From NCBI GenBank assembly GCA_964016985.1, contig OZ024823.1, positions 64,252,514 through 64,316,513 of the forward strand: a stretch of 64,000 nt of DNA, written 5' to 3'. Positions 10,446 to 21,725 of the stretch are shown here, in pieces (within the stretch, counting starts at the first letter, position 1; each line of letters starts with the position of its first letter). This DNA comes from Anodontia alba. Lineage: Eukaryota; Mollusca; Bivalvia; Lucinida; Lucinidae. The translations under genes and the position numbers were made by a program. The notes beneath the pieces were generated by a model. That model searched no databases and was not told the origin of the DNA. It saw nothing but the letters and a program-made list of their open reading frames with translations.

Positions 10446-12533
10446 TTAAAATGAAAATTCAGCATCTAAATCATAGTCATAGTCATAAATGTCTTCATCA
10501 TACTCGTAATCATTATCTGAATCATGTTCCTCTGACGTTCCTCCACTCTCTTCTGTTTCTCCATCAGACACTTTCATCACTACCTGCAAAGCACTGGTGT
10601 AAACCTCATCATAGCAATCACATGTTTCAAAGTCATTCAGAAGACCACTGTTCATATTACCAGCAGTAACCATTGATATATTGTCTATTGGTGGTGGAGT
10701 ATGGCTAATAGCCACTGGAAAGGTTTCATTAACTTCGTGCATTGATGTTGTAAAAGGTGCTTTATTGTTCAAAATAAAGATGCTTTTATCTGTAGCTGTT
10801 TGAAGCTGGAACCCGCCACAATCTGGGTCTGAATCGGGAGTTGGTGGGTTGGAAATTCTCCTTAATGATGTAACCCATTTGTACCGCACCTCATCAAGAA
10901 CTAATGTTGGCTTTCCTGGGAAGTATATTAACACTGTCTCATCCCTACAGCAGAGAGTATAGGGTTTAGCAAAGTCATCATAGGATACATCTGGAGGAGC
11001 AATATCCCATGTATTGAAGATTCTGGATTTCACATCAAACATGACAAATCCTACAGATTTCTTGATACTGAATTCCTCTGAAGGTCCTGTCCTTATTCGA
11101 AACCAAAGAAAGATGAAACGATCATCTTTGATGGCAGCCCTAGCAAGACTGACAAATCTAGCGCCAGGAATCTGGTAGCAAATGTACTGCTGTGTGTGAA
11201 GATTGCACTGAAATAAATGCCCTGTTCCCTCTTTATTGCCCACAATATACAGGTTATGGCTGCAATACACCATCGCGGGTGGTACTGTCTGACAATTTGT
11301 CAATGTTGTACGGTAGCATGGATTACTGAAGTCCACAGTCTTAAAGCTATACAATGATGCCTGAACTTTAGCAACATCTATTACTAAAATGTTGATTTTC
11401 AGCATGTCCGTTGGATATGGAAACGATGAACAGCAATACAAGTAGAGATAGTTTTTATGTGATATCATATTCCCAATAGTCTGTCTTGCAGGAATCATTT
11501 GTACTACCTTCTCACTTGACATGGGAAAATGCTTCCAAGTTTGATGAATAATATTGTATATCAGTATCTTTGCAAATCTCATTCCTGGATTACTAACAAC
11601 GGCAAACAATACTGGAGATCTTATGGGTGCCTTCAGACTTTTGTGCAAAACATTATTTGAATTGCTCTCATCCATTAGTGATGCACTTGCAGACATGTGA
11701 TCATTAGCTGGACTGAAACTGAGTGATGTTGGCTGCATAATCACACTGGTTGTACATTTGGAAGTTTCTGGATACACATGGCTAGTATCAGAAAGGTGCT
11801 CACAAACCCAAAGTTTGATACAAGTGGACAAATCAGCCTGATATGTCTCGCGTCCATCCTTGTCAGTTTCAATCCATCTCTGAACTAATTTTTTTAAATC
11901 ATTATAACTTGTATGTTGAACCACTTTTGGATCTTCTAACAATGTAAATAAGCATCCTACAGGTAGTTCCAGTATTTCGTTGTGAAATATAAGATAATCA
12001 TGAAATCTTGATTCAATCATTTGCTGACAAGCATTTGCCACATTTAACAAATTATGGTTTTCTGTAAGAAATCTTAGGCGAAGACAGTTCATTAAATCAA
12101 GGTTTCCAAGTTCTAAATAAAATTGTGAACAGTATTCTTTTACATCATCCATTAACAAGAAATCAGATATTCTCAACACATCTTCTGCATTAGAAATGGT
12201 CATTGACAGAACACCAGTGTACATGTAAATTATTATCTGTTCCAGCACTTCATCATCTTCAATTACTAAAGATTCAGATAAATCAATCTCTTTACTATCT
12301 TTTTCTCTCATGTCACATGTGAACATTGACAGAAAATATGGACTCCACAAAGCCAGTATCGCCCTGTGTGCATGAAAACGTCTTCCGTTCAACTGCAAAA
12401 CAACATCACATAACTCGCCAGTTTCACGCTGTCTTAGCAGTGGCTTTATTATGCACTCTTGTGAGTTTTTCATGAACTGCTTTTTATGCGCTCTCATATA
12501 ATGAGACATGTTGTATGCTACCACTGCAATCAA
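10446..12533 (-). CDS. BTB/POZ-BACK domain protein, kelch-like architecture, 695 aa
   Basis: This is an intact 695-codon ORF without introns. Residues ~40-140 form a BTB/POZ domain: CDVVLQLNGRRFHAHRAIL, then SPYFLSMFT, and an IYMYTGVLSM core. A helical BACK-like region follows to about residue 260. The C-terminal ~350 residues are beta-rich, like the propeller of kelch-like proteins, but lack crisp kelch GG repeats. The protein ends in a strongly acidic, Tyr/Asp-rich tail. BTB-BACK-kelch proteins usually act as substrate adaptors of Cullin-3 ubiquitin ligases; that role is inferred here. Met9 (MSHYM, codon at about 12509) is an alternative start. It is the only convincing host gene in the window. 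The lack of introns fits a retrogene or a single-exon family. Confidence 0.85.
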   Translation of the reverse strand: MIAVVAYNMSHYMRAHKKQFMKNSQECIIKPLLRQRETGELCDVVLQLNGRRFHAHRAILALWSPYFLSMFTCDMREKDSKEIDLSESLVIEDDEVLEQIIIYMYTGVLSMTISNAEDVLRISDFLLMDDVKEYCSQFYLELGNLDLMNCLRLRFLTENHNLLNVANACQQMIESRFHDYLIFHNEILELPVGCLFTLLEDPKVVQHTSYNDLKKLVQRWIETDKDGRETYQADLSTCIKLWVCEHLSDTSHVYPETSKCTTSVIMQPTSLSFSPANDHMSASASLMDESNSNNVLHKSLKAPIRSPVLFAVVSNPGMRFAKILIYNIIHQTWKHFPMSSEKVVQMIPARQTIGNMISHKNYLYLYCCSSFPYPTDMLKINILVIDVAKVQASLYSFKTVDFSNPCYRTTLTNCQTVPPAMVYCSHNLYIVGNKEGTGHLFQCNLHTQQYICYQIPGARFVSLARAAIKDDRFIFLWFRIRTGPSEEFSIKKSVGFVMFDVKSRIFNTWDIAPPDVSYDDFAKPYTLCCRDETVLIYFPGKPTLVLDEVRYKWVTSLRRISNPPTPDSDPDCGGFQLQTATDKSIFILNNKAPFTTSMHEVNETFPVAISHTPPPIDNISMVTAGNMNSGLLNDFETCDCYDEVYTSALQVVMKVSDGETEESGGTSEEHDSDNDYEYDEDIYDYDYDLDAEFSF

Positions 12534-12551
12534 AATTCAAAAACTGTCTTT

Positions 12552-13119
12552 CACTACTGTCCTTTCGACATCTCTCGGAAAGACGTTTTATTGCTTGGCG
12601 TTTTATTTTGAATGAAAATATTTTGTTCTGATTGACCACATCTAATCAGAAACCATTTGTCTTTTCTGTTTCAGTGTTTTGTTCTCAAATATTTAGTAAA
12701 ATTAAATTTACGGCCAAAAATTGGTCTGACCTATGCAATTTCTATAGTAAAGTGATTTTTTGGAGTTTTTGACTTAGAACATATTTTTTACTTTTCTTTG
12801 CTGAATTTAAATTATTGATGTTTCACAACAATATTGTGAAAATTTCAGAAAAATTGAACAAGCGGAACTTGTTGAAAATCTGCCTCCAAGTTACCTACCC
12901 TACAGATATCTGCAAAATTCGCATTCATTTTTCCTATAGGAAAAAGTGAAAATATTTGATTTTTTAAATTCCAATGAATAGAATAAAACGTTTTGTGCAT
13001 AGTTAGTTACGACAAATAGTTTTGCATTAAATCATGACAAAAGTTTGCAAATTTACTTCTTTTGTGTAAAGCGCCAAGCAAAAAACTATTTTCTGAAAGA
13101 TGTCGAAAGCACAGTAGTG
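12552..13119. mobile_element. 568-bp MITE-like element with ~50-bp terminal inverted repeats
   Basis: The left end at 12552 reads CACTACTGTCCTTTCGACATC. The right end at 13119 is the reverse complement of CACTACTGTGCTTTCGACATC. Pairing continues inward through TTTTATTGCTTGGCG for roughly 50 bp. The interior is AT-rich with no ORF. It ends 18 bp from the first ATG of the BTB gene, so it probably supplies 5' UTR or promoter sequence. No clear target duplication was found. Confidence 0.75.
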
Positions 13120-13214
13120 TCAGACCATCACGAAAACATGCCTATATAATTTGGACCCCCTTAAACCCCACTTTTATATAGTAAAACTGGGGTTTACAGG
13201 GGTATATATTATTT

Positions 13215-14464
13215 TTCTTATTTCTGCTCAAAAACATAGATTGTGGGTACTCGTTAGGGGTTCAGGACAACTCGGCCCAAAGACAATTCGGCCCAGGACA
13301 ACTCGGCCCATAAAAAAGCCGGCCCAAGACAACTCGGCCCAAGTCGTCCCAATTTCAGAAGACAACTCGGCCCAAATCGCCCAAATTGCTGAAGACCACT
13401 CGGCCCATAAAAATCAGACCAGGCACCCCTTAATGTATTAAAATAATTGGTTGGTGGCACTTTTCTTGCTGAATTCAGATAGCGAAACAAATTTGATCAT
13501 AAGTAAGGAAGATACCCGCATCCTGCTCATCACGCACACATGCAATATGCACGTAACTCAGCAACCTCAAATCAAATGAACCACGCCAGTAGCCATATCC
13601 TTAAAAAAACTATTGACTTGTATTCATACAGATCATGTCGGCAAATAAAAGAAATTATTTAAACAAAGTTGGCAATTTGTTATTGTTCAAACTTACTAAT
13701 CACTAACCTTTGTCGGTTAAAGGATGACAATTAACACTTTTGTTGCGAATTAACTCTAAGTAAATTTTAGTGCTGGTCGTTAATTAGCTTATCATATAAT
13801 GCATTAAGTCAAACACTGAAATAGTTTAAGTTTGAATTCAATGATTAAAGGAGATTAACCGCTTATTACTGGTGATCAGCCACCGATTACCACCGTTCAT
13901 GAAAGTCTTTTTTTTTTTTTTTTCTTTTTTTTTTTTAAGTTCGATTTTTTCACCTTTTTTCATGACTGAATTCAAAGAATTAGCTAGCTAGCTAGCTAGC
14001 TGATAGATAGATGAGTGAGTTGGATGGATCTCACGCACTTTTATTTTCAACACTGAATAAATTATTTCGGTCTCTTACATTATGCTGCTATAACCATGAG
14101 ATTTAAATTAGAATATGTACATTAGAGATCTGATCTAAGACAGCTGCACATGCTTTTTATTCATCAGGTACAGAGCAATAAAAGTACCATCATCCAATTA
14201 TTTTTAATACATTAAGTGGTGCTTAGTCTGATTTTCATGAGCCGAGAGGTCTTCTACAGATGGGGCGATTTGGGTCGAGTTGTCTTCTGAAATTGGGACG
14301 ACTTGGGCTGAGTTGTCTTGGGCCGACTTTTTTATGGGCCGAGTTGTCCTGGGCCGACTTGTCTTTGGGCCGAGTTGTCTGTAATTCCTCGTTAGAACCG
14401 CCTCGCCGAGGCGGTTCTAACGAGTACCCACAATCTATGTTTTGAGCAGAAATATGAAAAAAAA
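13215..14464. repeat. Large inverted repeat with short GACAACTCGGCCCA tandem motifs in both arms
   Basis: The left arm (13215-13425) and right arm (about 14252-14464) are reverse complements. Each has a fold-back half (ATTTCTGCTC...GGGTACTCGTTA) followed by about six or seven variants of GACAACTCGGCCCA. The right arm also keeps a complete GAACCGCCTC/GAGGCGGTTC hairpin at about 14395-14420. The ~820-bp interior (13430-14250) is AT-rich and contains poly-T (13902-13936) and (TAGC)n at 13982-14000. The arms give spurious ORFs of 60-180 codons. Confidence 0.7.
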
Positions 14465-15579
14465 AAACATATTTATCTGAAAAAATTTCCGGTTTTGGTT
14501 GTAAAATTTTCAATATATTTGAATAGGCGTGTTTTCGTAATGCTGAGTGTGTGTGTGACCCGTAAAACGTCGCGAGTGGCTCTCTACTGTTACTGTTTGA
14601 AATATTGTTTGCCTGTTCATACCGTTGATACATTTGTTGAATAAAAGCACTGACTTTAATAACAATTTTCCTCACTCCTTGGTAAAACATAAATAATGAC
14701 TTTTCTTTTTTTTTTTTTTTTCTTGTTGCGGAAGCTGAAAAATGCATGCGGTATGTTTCGGATTTTTTCATGCCTTACTTTGGGGTATCCATCGAATCAC
14801 CCCAAATGGGTCTCCCTATTTGCCGACAAGAACCGACAAGAAGTGACAAGAGCCGTCAAGACGAGTTTTATGGTGACAAGAATCTTTCTTTCAATGTCTT
14901 CGAGAATATTATTGTGTCAAAATATATTTTTGATACGTTTTTGTCAAAGAAACCCCGCTTTTGTAAAAATTTAAAGGAGTTTGGAGGAAAAGGGGAACAC
15001 TATATCTTCAGAAGATTACCGACATTTACCGACAAGAGATATTTAAGGTGACAAGAAGCTTTCTTGTATTTTCTTTATTATTGTTAAAAAGTATGTTTTA
15101 GATGCTTTTCTGACTTTAGAAACCAATTTTGTCTTGAAGTAGAAATCCCTTTTGTTGTTTAAAAGGTTTTGAAAAGAAAAGGGAACACTTCTTCTTCAGA
15201 TGATTGACCGCATTTACCGACAAGAGATATTTTATGGTGATGACACACTTTTTTGCTATTTTCTTGTGTATACTAATGTTCAGAAGTATGTTTTTGATGA
15301 TGTTCTAATCTTAGAACCCACTTTTAATTAATTTAATGGAGGTTTGTAAGAAGAAGACATTATCACTACAGAAAACTAACTAAATATTTTAATGTTTCTA
15401 AGAATAGTTTAGGAAATTTATCTTATCTTATAGAGGAGATTGATGCATTTAAATGACATGCATAGTCAAAATGAAAATCAGACTTCTATTGAAGACTAAG
15501 TTCCCGATTTACCGACAAAAGAACAAGCTCACATTTTACTCACACGTTCCTGTCGGTTTGAAGGTGCATACTAATCTAC

Positions 15580-16430
15580 GGTATTCCCGGTATCCATATC
15601 TCGGTATTCATAGAGGTCCTTGTGTTTGACATAACATAACATCAAAAGTACTTGACCGATTTTAATAATTTAAACACCAAATTAAAGGCAATAGTCTAAT
15701 CTACAAAATAAGGACATTCGATCAAAAACATAATATTGGTTGCTGATGTTGTCGGATGATGTCAAAGTCCCTGTATCGAGATTCAATTGTCCCGGTATCC
15801 ATAGAGGCATACATCTTTGACATGGCATAACATCAAAATTACTTGATCAATTTTACTAAATTGAATACCTTGTAGAATGCAACACTCCAATCTATACTAA
15901 AATATATATTTGTAAACAAAATATCTGTTGCTGATGTTGTAGCATTCTGTCAAAGTCCCGGTATCGATGTTCACATGTCCCGGTATTCATTGCGGCCTCT
16001 GTATGTGACATAGCATATTATCAAAAGTACTTAATTGATTTTAGTAAAATAAACATCCGATTAAAGGCAATGTTCCAATCTATAATATAAATATATAAAA
16101 AAAATGTCTGTTGCTGATGTTGTAGCATTATGTCAAAGTCCCGGTATCGGGATCCACATGTCCCGGTATTCATTGAGGACTCTGTGTTTGATAAAGCATA
16201 ATACCAAAAGTACTTAATTGATTTAAGTATTAAACACCAATTTAAAGGTACCATTCCAATCCATAAAATGAATATAAACTTGTAAAAAATTGTCTGTTGC
16301 TGATGTTGCAGTATGATGTCAAAGTCCCGATATCGAGAATTACTTGTCCCGGTATACGTGTTTGGTAAAGCATAACATCAAAAATATTTGACTGATTTTT
16401 TAAATTAAACACCAGATTAAAAAAATGTTA
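15580..16430. repeat. Tandem repeat of ~183 bp, about five copies
   Basis: GTCAAAGTCCCGGTATCG recurs at about 15768, 15949, 16133 and 16319, a spacing of 181-186 bp. Each unit also carries TGTCCCGGTATTCAT, CATCAAAAGTACTT and GTTGCTGATGTTG. The array lies within the 14808-17630 element. Confidence 0.8.
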
Positions 16431-16468
16431 GGTAAAAAAATACAGGTATTAGAAAAAATCGTTTGGAC

Positions 16469-16513
16469 ACACACACACGCACATACACACACACACACCC
16501 CCACACACACAGA
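16469..16513. repeat. CA microsatellite
   Basis: An imperfect (CA)n run. The overlapping ORF is low complexity. Confidence 0.9.
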
Positions 16514-16689
16514 CTTAAAAGGCAAGCCTCCAATCTATAAGATGAATAATTGTGGTATATTTTGCCCAAGCAGTATCTACTGTATTTACCCTAAATGTTC
16601 GGACACTTCAACTCCTTGCCATACCTGTTCTAAAATTTGAACATGTACAATTTACTGCTCGAAGTTGTGTCTAAAAATGCTGGAAAAGT

Positions 16690-16900
16690 AGAAAACAGTA
16701 TAGATGCTGATGAGACGCCGCATTCTGCAGTCTCATCTGGGTCTACACTGATCAGGCCCGTCTGTCCGAATACATACGGTAATACACTGAAAATTGCTGG
16801 ACTGGTGGAAAACAGGTTAGACGCTCATGAGACGCGGCATTCTGCAGAGTCTCATCGGGGTCTACACTGTTTGCTCAGGCCTGCCTGTTCGAATACATAC
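16690..16900. repeat. Two copies of a dispersed GATGAGACGC...GGGTCTACACTG repeat
   Basis: Copies at about 16700 and 16820 share GAGACGCSGCATTCTGCAG, TCTCATC and GGGTCTACACTG. Related sequence recurs at about 23270-23350. It behaves like a short interspersed repeat family; no promoter boxes were recognised. Confidence 0.55.
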
Positions 16901-17099
16901 CGAACAGATGGAACAGCCACGGACTTTGCATATGATGTCTTGGCAACGTGAACCAAGGAAACTGCCGTTGCGAAGGTAGCCGAGGTCCGAGAAGCTGGGC
17001 CAACAGGTAACGCAGGCCATTCAGTGTCCGACAATCCAGAAGTTCTCTCATGTAAAGGATACTTGAAAACCGGATGTGCTAAAGATACACTGAGCTTCC

Positions 17100-17516
17100 C
17101 CAGGGGGGGGGGGGGGGAGGGGGGGGGGTGGTGATTAGGGATACTTTTCAAGCCTGAGATTATATGATAAGGTATCAATTTTAGCACCAAGTTATATCAA
17201 TAGCCCCCATTTCAAAAGCAGCATTACATCAATAGCCCATTGATTTCCAGTTTTGGCAGACAACTTACCTGACCACATACAGAATCAAAACAAGAGACAA
17301 CATGCACATATGTTTTGCATATAATTCCCAAGTAAGCTGTTTGTTTTGGTTCTACTAGTCTTTACTAGATCTAATATTTTTTCTATTATATGAATAGGGT
17401 ATCTTTTTACATGCAAATTATATGAATAGGTGGTGTATTCAAAGTTCCCGCGGCACACCCCCGCCAAATTTTTTTTTCCGAATTACTCACCCCGCCCCCC
17501 CCCCCCCCCCCCCCTT
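17100..17516. repeat. Poly-G (about 17102-17128) and poly-C (17491-17512) tracts
   Basis: Long homopolymer tracts lie near both ends of this stretch, with AT-rich non-coding sequence between. Their lengths are likely unreliable in the assembly. Confidence 0.8.
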
Positions 17517-17639
17517 CCCTCGAGCATTATATATGTCTGTAAATGCGTCTAAGACCTTCTTGTAACCTCTTGTCACTTCTTGTCGGCTCTTGTCAGTTCT
17601 TGTCGGCTCTTGTCGGCAAATAGGGAGACCGCCCCAAAT

Positions 17640-18130
17640 CACCTCAAACTACCCCAAACCACCATTAACAATATGAAATTAGGCACTAACTAGATGCGTG
17701 CAAAGCAACCCCACTAAATAGGCCCTCCCAGGAGGTACCATGTTCCCTAAAAATAATCGGCCATGTTCTCTAAAACTAATTTCCAACATGTGCACTCACA
17801 GATGACTGTGCAAATAGTGTAGATTCATAAGAGCCGCTTCATATGTAGTATATACATCTGTTGCATTTTTTTGTTGTTTGTGATATAGATGTGTCCAAAT
17901 TCAACACTGGATTATATCTCTAAAAACATTAGGTGTTCATGCAAGTGTTCCTTATTCATGTTTTCTTTCTCAAATACTAGTTAAAGACACATATTACCGG
18001 TATCTGCCTCTTGGCTAGGGTGGTCCATCATGATTGCTTGCAATATACAGCCCTGATGGCTCACATCAAAGGCTGGTCTTATCTAAGTGATTATGAAGTG
18101 ATTATCACTATCTGAAGTCTGTTTAGGTGG
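17640..18130. other. Non-coding stretch
   Basis: No ORF, RNA gene or recognisable repeat was seen. Confidence 0.5.
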
Positions 18131-18138
18131 GGCCAGAA

Positions 18139-18447
18139 AGTGTGTGTGTGTGGGTGGGGGGGCGGGGTGAATATAATCTAATAAAGTGTGTATTCTTTGT
18201 ATTCTTATTGAATTATAAAGTGAATAAACGAATTCTTATTTTCAGAGTTGTCAAAAAATAAAAAAAATAAAGACAGATTTTTTATGTGTGTGTGTGTGTG
18301 TGTGGGGGGGGGGGGGGGGAGGGGAGGGGGATGAATATAATCTAATAAAGTGTGCATTCTTTGTATTTTTATTGAATTATAAAGTGAATAAACGAATTCT
18401 TATTTTCAGAGTTGTCAAAAAAGAAAAAAATAAAGACAGATTTTTTT
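18139..18447. repeat. Direct duplication of ~155 bp, each copy starting in a GT/G-rich tract
   Basis: 18139-18283 and 18284-18447 are nearly identical. Each runs (GT)n, poly-G, GAATATAATCTAATAAAGTG, then CGAATTCTTATTTTCAGAG and ends in AAAGACAGATTTTTT. The duplication looks recent and was probably mediated by the simple repeat. Confidence 0.85.
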
Positions 18448-18449
18448 TA

Positions 18450-19177
18450 AAATCTATTTCTTTATTTATTTTATTTACTTTACTAAAGTCATTTTATTCT
18501 TCTTCTTCACATTTGGACATGCCATTGTTTGGAAAAATTACTAGATGCTTCAAAGAATGCAGAACTTTGTTTTCACTTTGAAAAGCAAAATGAAAAGACG
18601 TCTCGGTTTACACAGATAATACGATTTGATTTGTTTTATGTTGTTGTTCTTACAAGTGTCAAAAGGTGTCTTTGTATTTGATGACAATATTGTTTTATTC
18701 ACACCTTACTTCAATGTTTTTACAGTGTGTTACAATATATGTCATAAAATTCATCAGTTTTTCAGTGAAATTTCATGTTTCAAAATGGTTTTAAAGAAGT
18801 TAAGTTTCACTGTATAATGAAGGCAAGTTTATTCCTAAAAGTTCTTGCACAATTACGAGGGGTTGTGTGTAATAGTGGATTAAATGTTTAATTCCTGATT
18901 AATAAAAAAAAATAAATAAATAAAAAAAACAAACACTTATCTTAGTGATTTTAAATAAATAAAGTTATACTTGTTTATGAAACTTTTTAATCTTCAAATT
19001 CTGTACTTTATCAAAATGATTTCAAATGGATAAATGAATAAAAACTTATTTTTTCAAAATTGATTTCCCCATATCTGGCCCCTACATTTCTGAGGGCCAA
19101 ATGTCCCCAGAGACGTATGATCTGTTATCTGCATATTTCAATGATAGGGTCATTAGGATGTCACGCAATGGAACATA
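18450..19177. other. AT-rich non-coding stretch
   Basis: No supported gene was found. Small ORFs at 18288-18581 and 18626-18817 are AT-rich and without domain signal. Confidence 0.5.
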
Positions 19178-20365
19178 CGGGGGATGTTCGAAATGAATTG
19201 CTTATTTCTATCTGGAGACTTCAAATTTCAAGTTAGCCCAAAAGTACTCATTTCATGCCCTCGAGGTACTCTCCGTGGCTAGAAATGCAAAGTTTCAGCC
19301 GATGTATCCACTTCTTGAAGGCGTCACGGTACGCTGATTTGGGCACAGAAATAAGGTACTGATGAATGGCAGATCCAAGTGCCTGTCGGGACTGGTATTT
19401 CCGCCCAGCAAGGAATGCTTTCAATTTCGGAAACAAAAAGAAATCACATGGGGCAAAGTCTGGGGAATACGGGGGGTGAGGCAAAAAAGTTACTTTTTCT
19501 TTCTTCAAAAACGCCGTAACTATTGCGGAGGTATGAGCTGGGGCATTGTCATGTAGAAGACGGACATGTTTAAAACCAGTGGCAGGGCGTCGTTTCTGAT
19601 AATACTTTTTCAGTTTCTTCAGTACTACGTCTTTGTAGTACTTACCGGTGATGCTTTTGCCCTTTTTCACTGGCACTTTTATTGCGACTCCTTCACCAGA
19701 GAAGAAGATTGCATACAAAACCTTCTTTGTACTCAAAGAACGTTTGGCAATTATTGGGCGTTTGCTGTGTTTAGTGGCCCAGATCTTATTGCTAACCTTT
19801 CTGACGGGCTCAAAATAATGGACCCAGGTTTCATCACCTGTGACGGCATTGGCAAACTGCTTTTTGTCATATTTTGGAAACATTTGAAGCAGCTTTTTGG
19901 CCACTTTAACCCGTTGCCTCTTTTGCTCGTCAGTCAACAGATGTGGCACCCATCTAGCAGAAATCTTTCTGACCTTCAAATGCTTCTTCAAAATAAGGTG
20001 AACCGTTGATAGTGATATGCCTACCTTTCGTGCAATATCACGAACTGTAAATCTGGCATCTCCTTCAATGATTTCTTTTATTTTGGAAACGATTTCTTTA
20101 CGAGATGCAGATTTTGGCCTACCTGATTTCGGTGCATTTTGATGGACTCTACACAAGACTCAAATTTCTTTTTCCACCGCCGAACTGTGTCATAAGACAC
20201 ACAAGAAGGTCCAAAAGCAGTAGAAATTTCAGTCATCAGCTTCTTCAAAGAACAACCAAGTTTTGAGCGAGCTTTGATGTAAGCCCGTATTTCGTCTTTT
20301 TTGTCGACGCTTCTTCCAACCATTTTTACTGCAGTGGTCAATGACTGCGTGTATTCAAATGGCAA
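19178..20365 (-). mobile_element. mariner-family DNA transposon, right end lost near an assembly gap
   Basis: The element encodes a mariner transposase on the minus strand. Its downstream end is probably at about 19178, where GGGGGATGTTCGAAATGAATTG follows a TA. The matching inverted repeat upstream of the gene was not found before the N gap at 20484. Confidence 0.75.
19248..20323 (-). pseudogene. mariner transposase with one frameshift
   Basis: The first ~60 residues, from MVGRSVDKKDE at 20323, hold an N-terminal helix-turn-helix of the type that binds the terminal repeats. A single-base frame change near 20140-20156 shifts to the second segment. That segment has a second HTH (SGRPKSASR...VRDIARKVGISLSTVHLIL) and the catalytic domain: GDETWVHYFEP (first Asp), HDNAPAHTS (second Asp) and SPDFAPCDFFLFPKLK (third Asp). 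There are 34 residues between the second and third Asp, the D,D34D signature of mariner. It normally catalyses cut-and-paste transposition into TA sites. The lesion inactivates this copy unless it is a sequencing error. Confidence 0.92.
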
Positions 20366-20483
20366 ATCTTATGTCTTACACTTAGTCTAACATGTACATT
20401 TATACACCACCATAGTGTAGATATTGAATAGCCCTATACAGGTATGTATTGGTTTTTATCTGCCCCACGTGGATATCGAGCTA

Positions 20484-20683
20484 NNNNNNNNNNNNNNNNN
20501 NNNNNNNNNNNNNNNNNNNNNNNNNNNNNNNNNNNNNNNNNNNNNNNNNNNNNNNNNNNNNNNNNNNNNNNNNNNNNNNNNNNNNNNNNNNNNNNNNNNN
20601 NNNNNNNNNNNNNNNNNNNNNNNNNNNNNNNNNNNNNNNNNNNNNNNNNNNNNNNNNNNNNNNNNNNNNNNNNNNNNNNNNNN
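20484..20683. other. Assembly gap (200 N)
   Basis: A run of 200 N, probably a fixed-size scaffold gap. Any reading frame across it is meaningless. Confidence 1.
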
Positions 20684-20744
20684 AGTTTTTCTAGCCGGGA
20701 CTCCAGTTATCATCAAACTCTTATCAACGATCATGTATAAAAAA

Positions 20745-20985
20745 GTGAAAAAAAGGGGGTGCGGGGGTGGGGGTGGGGGGTCGGGGGGTCGGGGCTGTAA
20801 ACCGAAACAGAAACGAGTCAGAATAATAATATTCTATCATTTACATGAATCCATTAACCCAAAAAAAAACCACCCGTTCTCGCATATGCCGCCCTGTCAT
20901 TCCTCTTTGCGGAGACTGGAAGACTCGGGGGGGGGGGGGGGGGGGGGGGGAGGGGCGGGGGGAGGGGGGGGGACAACTTGGAGGT
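20745..20985. repeat. G-rich low-complexity tracts
   Basis: G-rich runs at 20754-20792 and about 20926-20972 flank a short mixed segment. Gly- or Pro-rich ORFs here are artefacts. Confidence 0.85.
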
Positions 20986-20989
20986 AATT

Positions 20990-21640
20990 CTGGTACGGGT
21001 GTGCGAACCAGTATTTCGGAACCTACCAATTTATATACCTGGCCTTTGAAAAATCGGACCCATTCATATACTTCATCGTCCAAAATTTTGACCAATTGAT
21101 ATACTGCCCTTTGATGTATTATATCCATTTATTGCTGGTAGTTAGACAAATATCGCAGTTAATTCAGCGAATACAAAGAGAAGAAGTAGTCCCGAAAAAT
21201 CTCTGAGTGAAAAAAATATACGCATGTACCGGAATGTCAGAAAAGTAGGGCCTTTCACACGTGAGTCAAGAAAAATCGGGTCAGTCATATACTTTTTGTT
21301 GAAAAAAGGGGGCTATACCTGGCAGCGTTGAAAAAGGGGGCCATTCAGCACGCACATCCGTACTATGCCATATATAGGAAATTTTCTCCCTTGTTCCCTT
21401 AACATATTTTCCAATGCTCACTGAAAGGAAAAGACTAATGAGCATGATCCCTTGTTCCCCCAAACCCCTGGGAAAGCCTCACTAAAACTTCATACATAGT
21501 ACACAACCAGGAATCATGCCGAATTCTCGGCTGCTTGCATGACTCCAGCGCATTGATAGGCTGAGACAGGTCTGATTGCCCAGACAAAAGAGACAGCGCA
21601 TATTCATTTGCGTGCATGAGAGAAGGTGAGGTTTGTATAG
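20990..21640. other. Non-coding stretch
   Basis: Short phrases recur weakly (TATATAC, CCAATTxATATAC, GGGGGCCATTCA), suggesting an old degenerate repeat. No gene is supported. Confidence 0.45.
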
Positions 21641-21642
21641 GA

Positions 21643-21725
21643 TGTGGTGGTGGTGGTAGCGGTGGTGGTGGTGGTGGTGTGTGTGTGTGTGTGGGGGGGG
21701 GGGGTGGGGTGGGGGGGGGGGGTGA
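21643..21725. repeat. GGT/GT/G microsatellite
   Basis: (GGT)n runs into (GT)n and poly-G. ORFs on either strand are low complexity. 21726-22251 beyond it shows no gene. Confidence 0.9.

Larger units (their letters stand above)
14808..17630. mobile_element. 2.8-kb non-autonomous element with inverted termini built of CCGACAAGA repeats
   Basis: The left terminus reads GGTCTCCCTATTTGCCGACA and continues AGAACCGACAAGAAGTGACAA. The right terminus (17565-17630) is its reverse complement and holds more CCGACAAGA copies. ACCGACAAGAGATATTT phrases recur internally at about 15020 and 15215. The interior contains the 183-bp array (15580-16430), a CA microsatellite and dispersed repeats. No transposase is visible. 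Treating it as a single mobile unit is inference from the inverted termini. Confidence 0.6.

Noticed and set aside
16852..17190. 112-codon minus-strand ORF with a Pro-rich stretch
   Set aside because: The Pro run is a translated poly-G/C tract and the rest overlaps a dispersed repeat.
19566..20009. 147-codon plus-strand ORF
   Set aside because: Antisense to the mariner transposase catalytic domain.
20424..20987. 187-codon ORF through the N gap
   Set aside because: The reading frame passes through 200 N and a poly-G tract and has no meaning.
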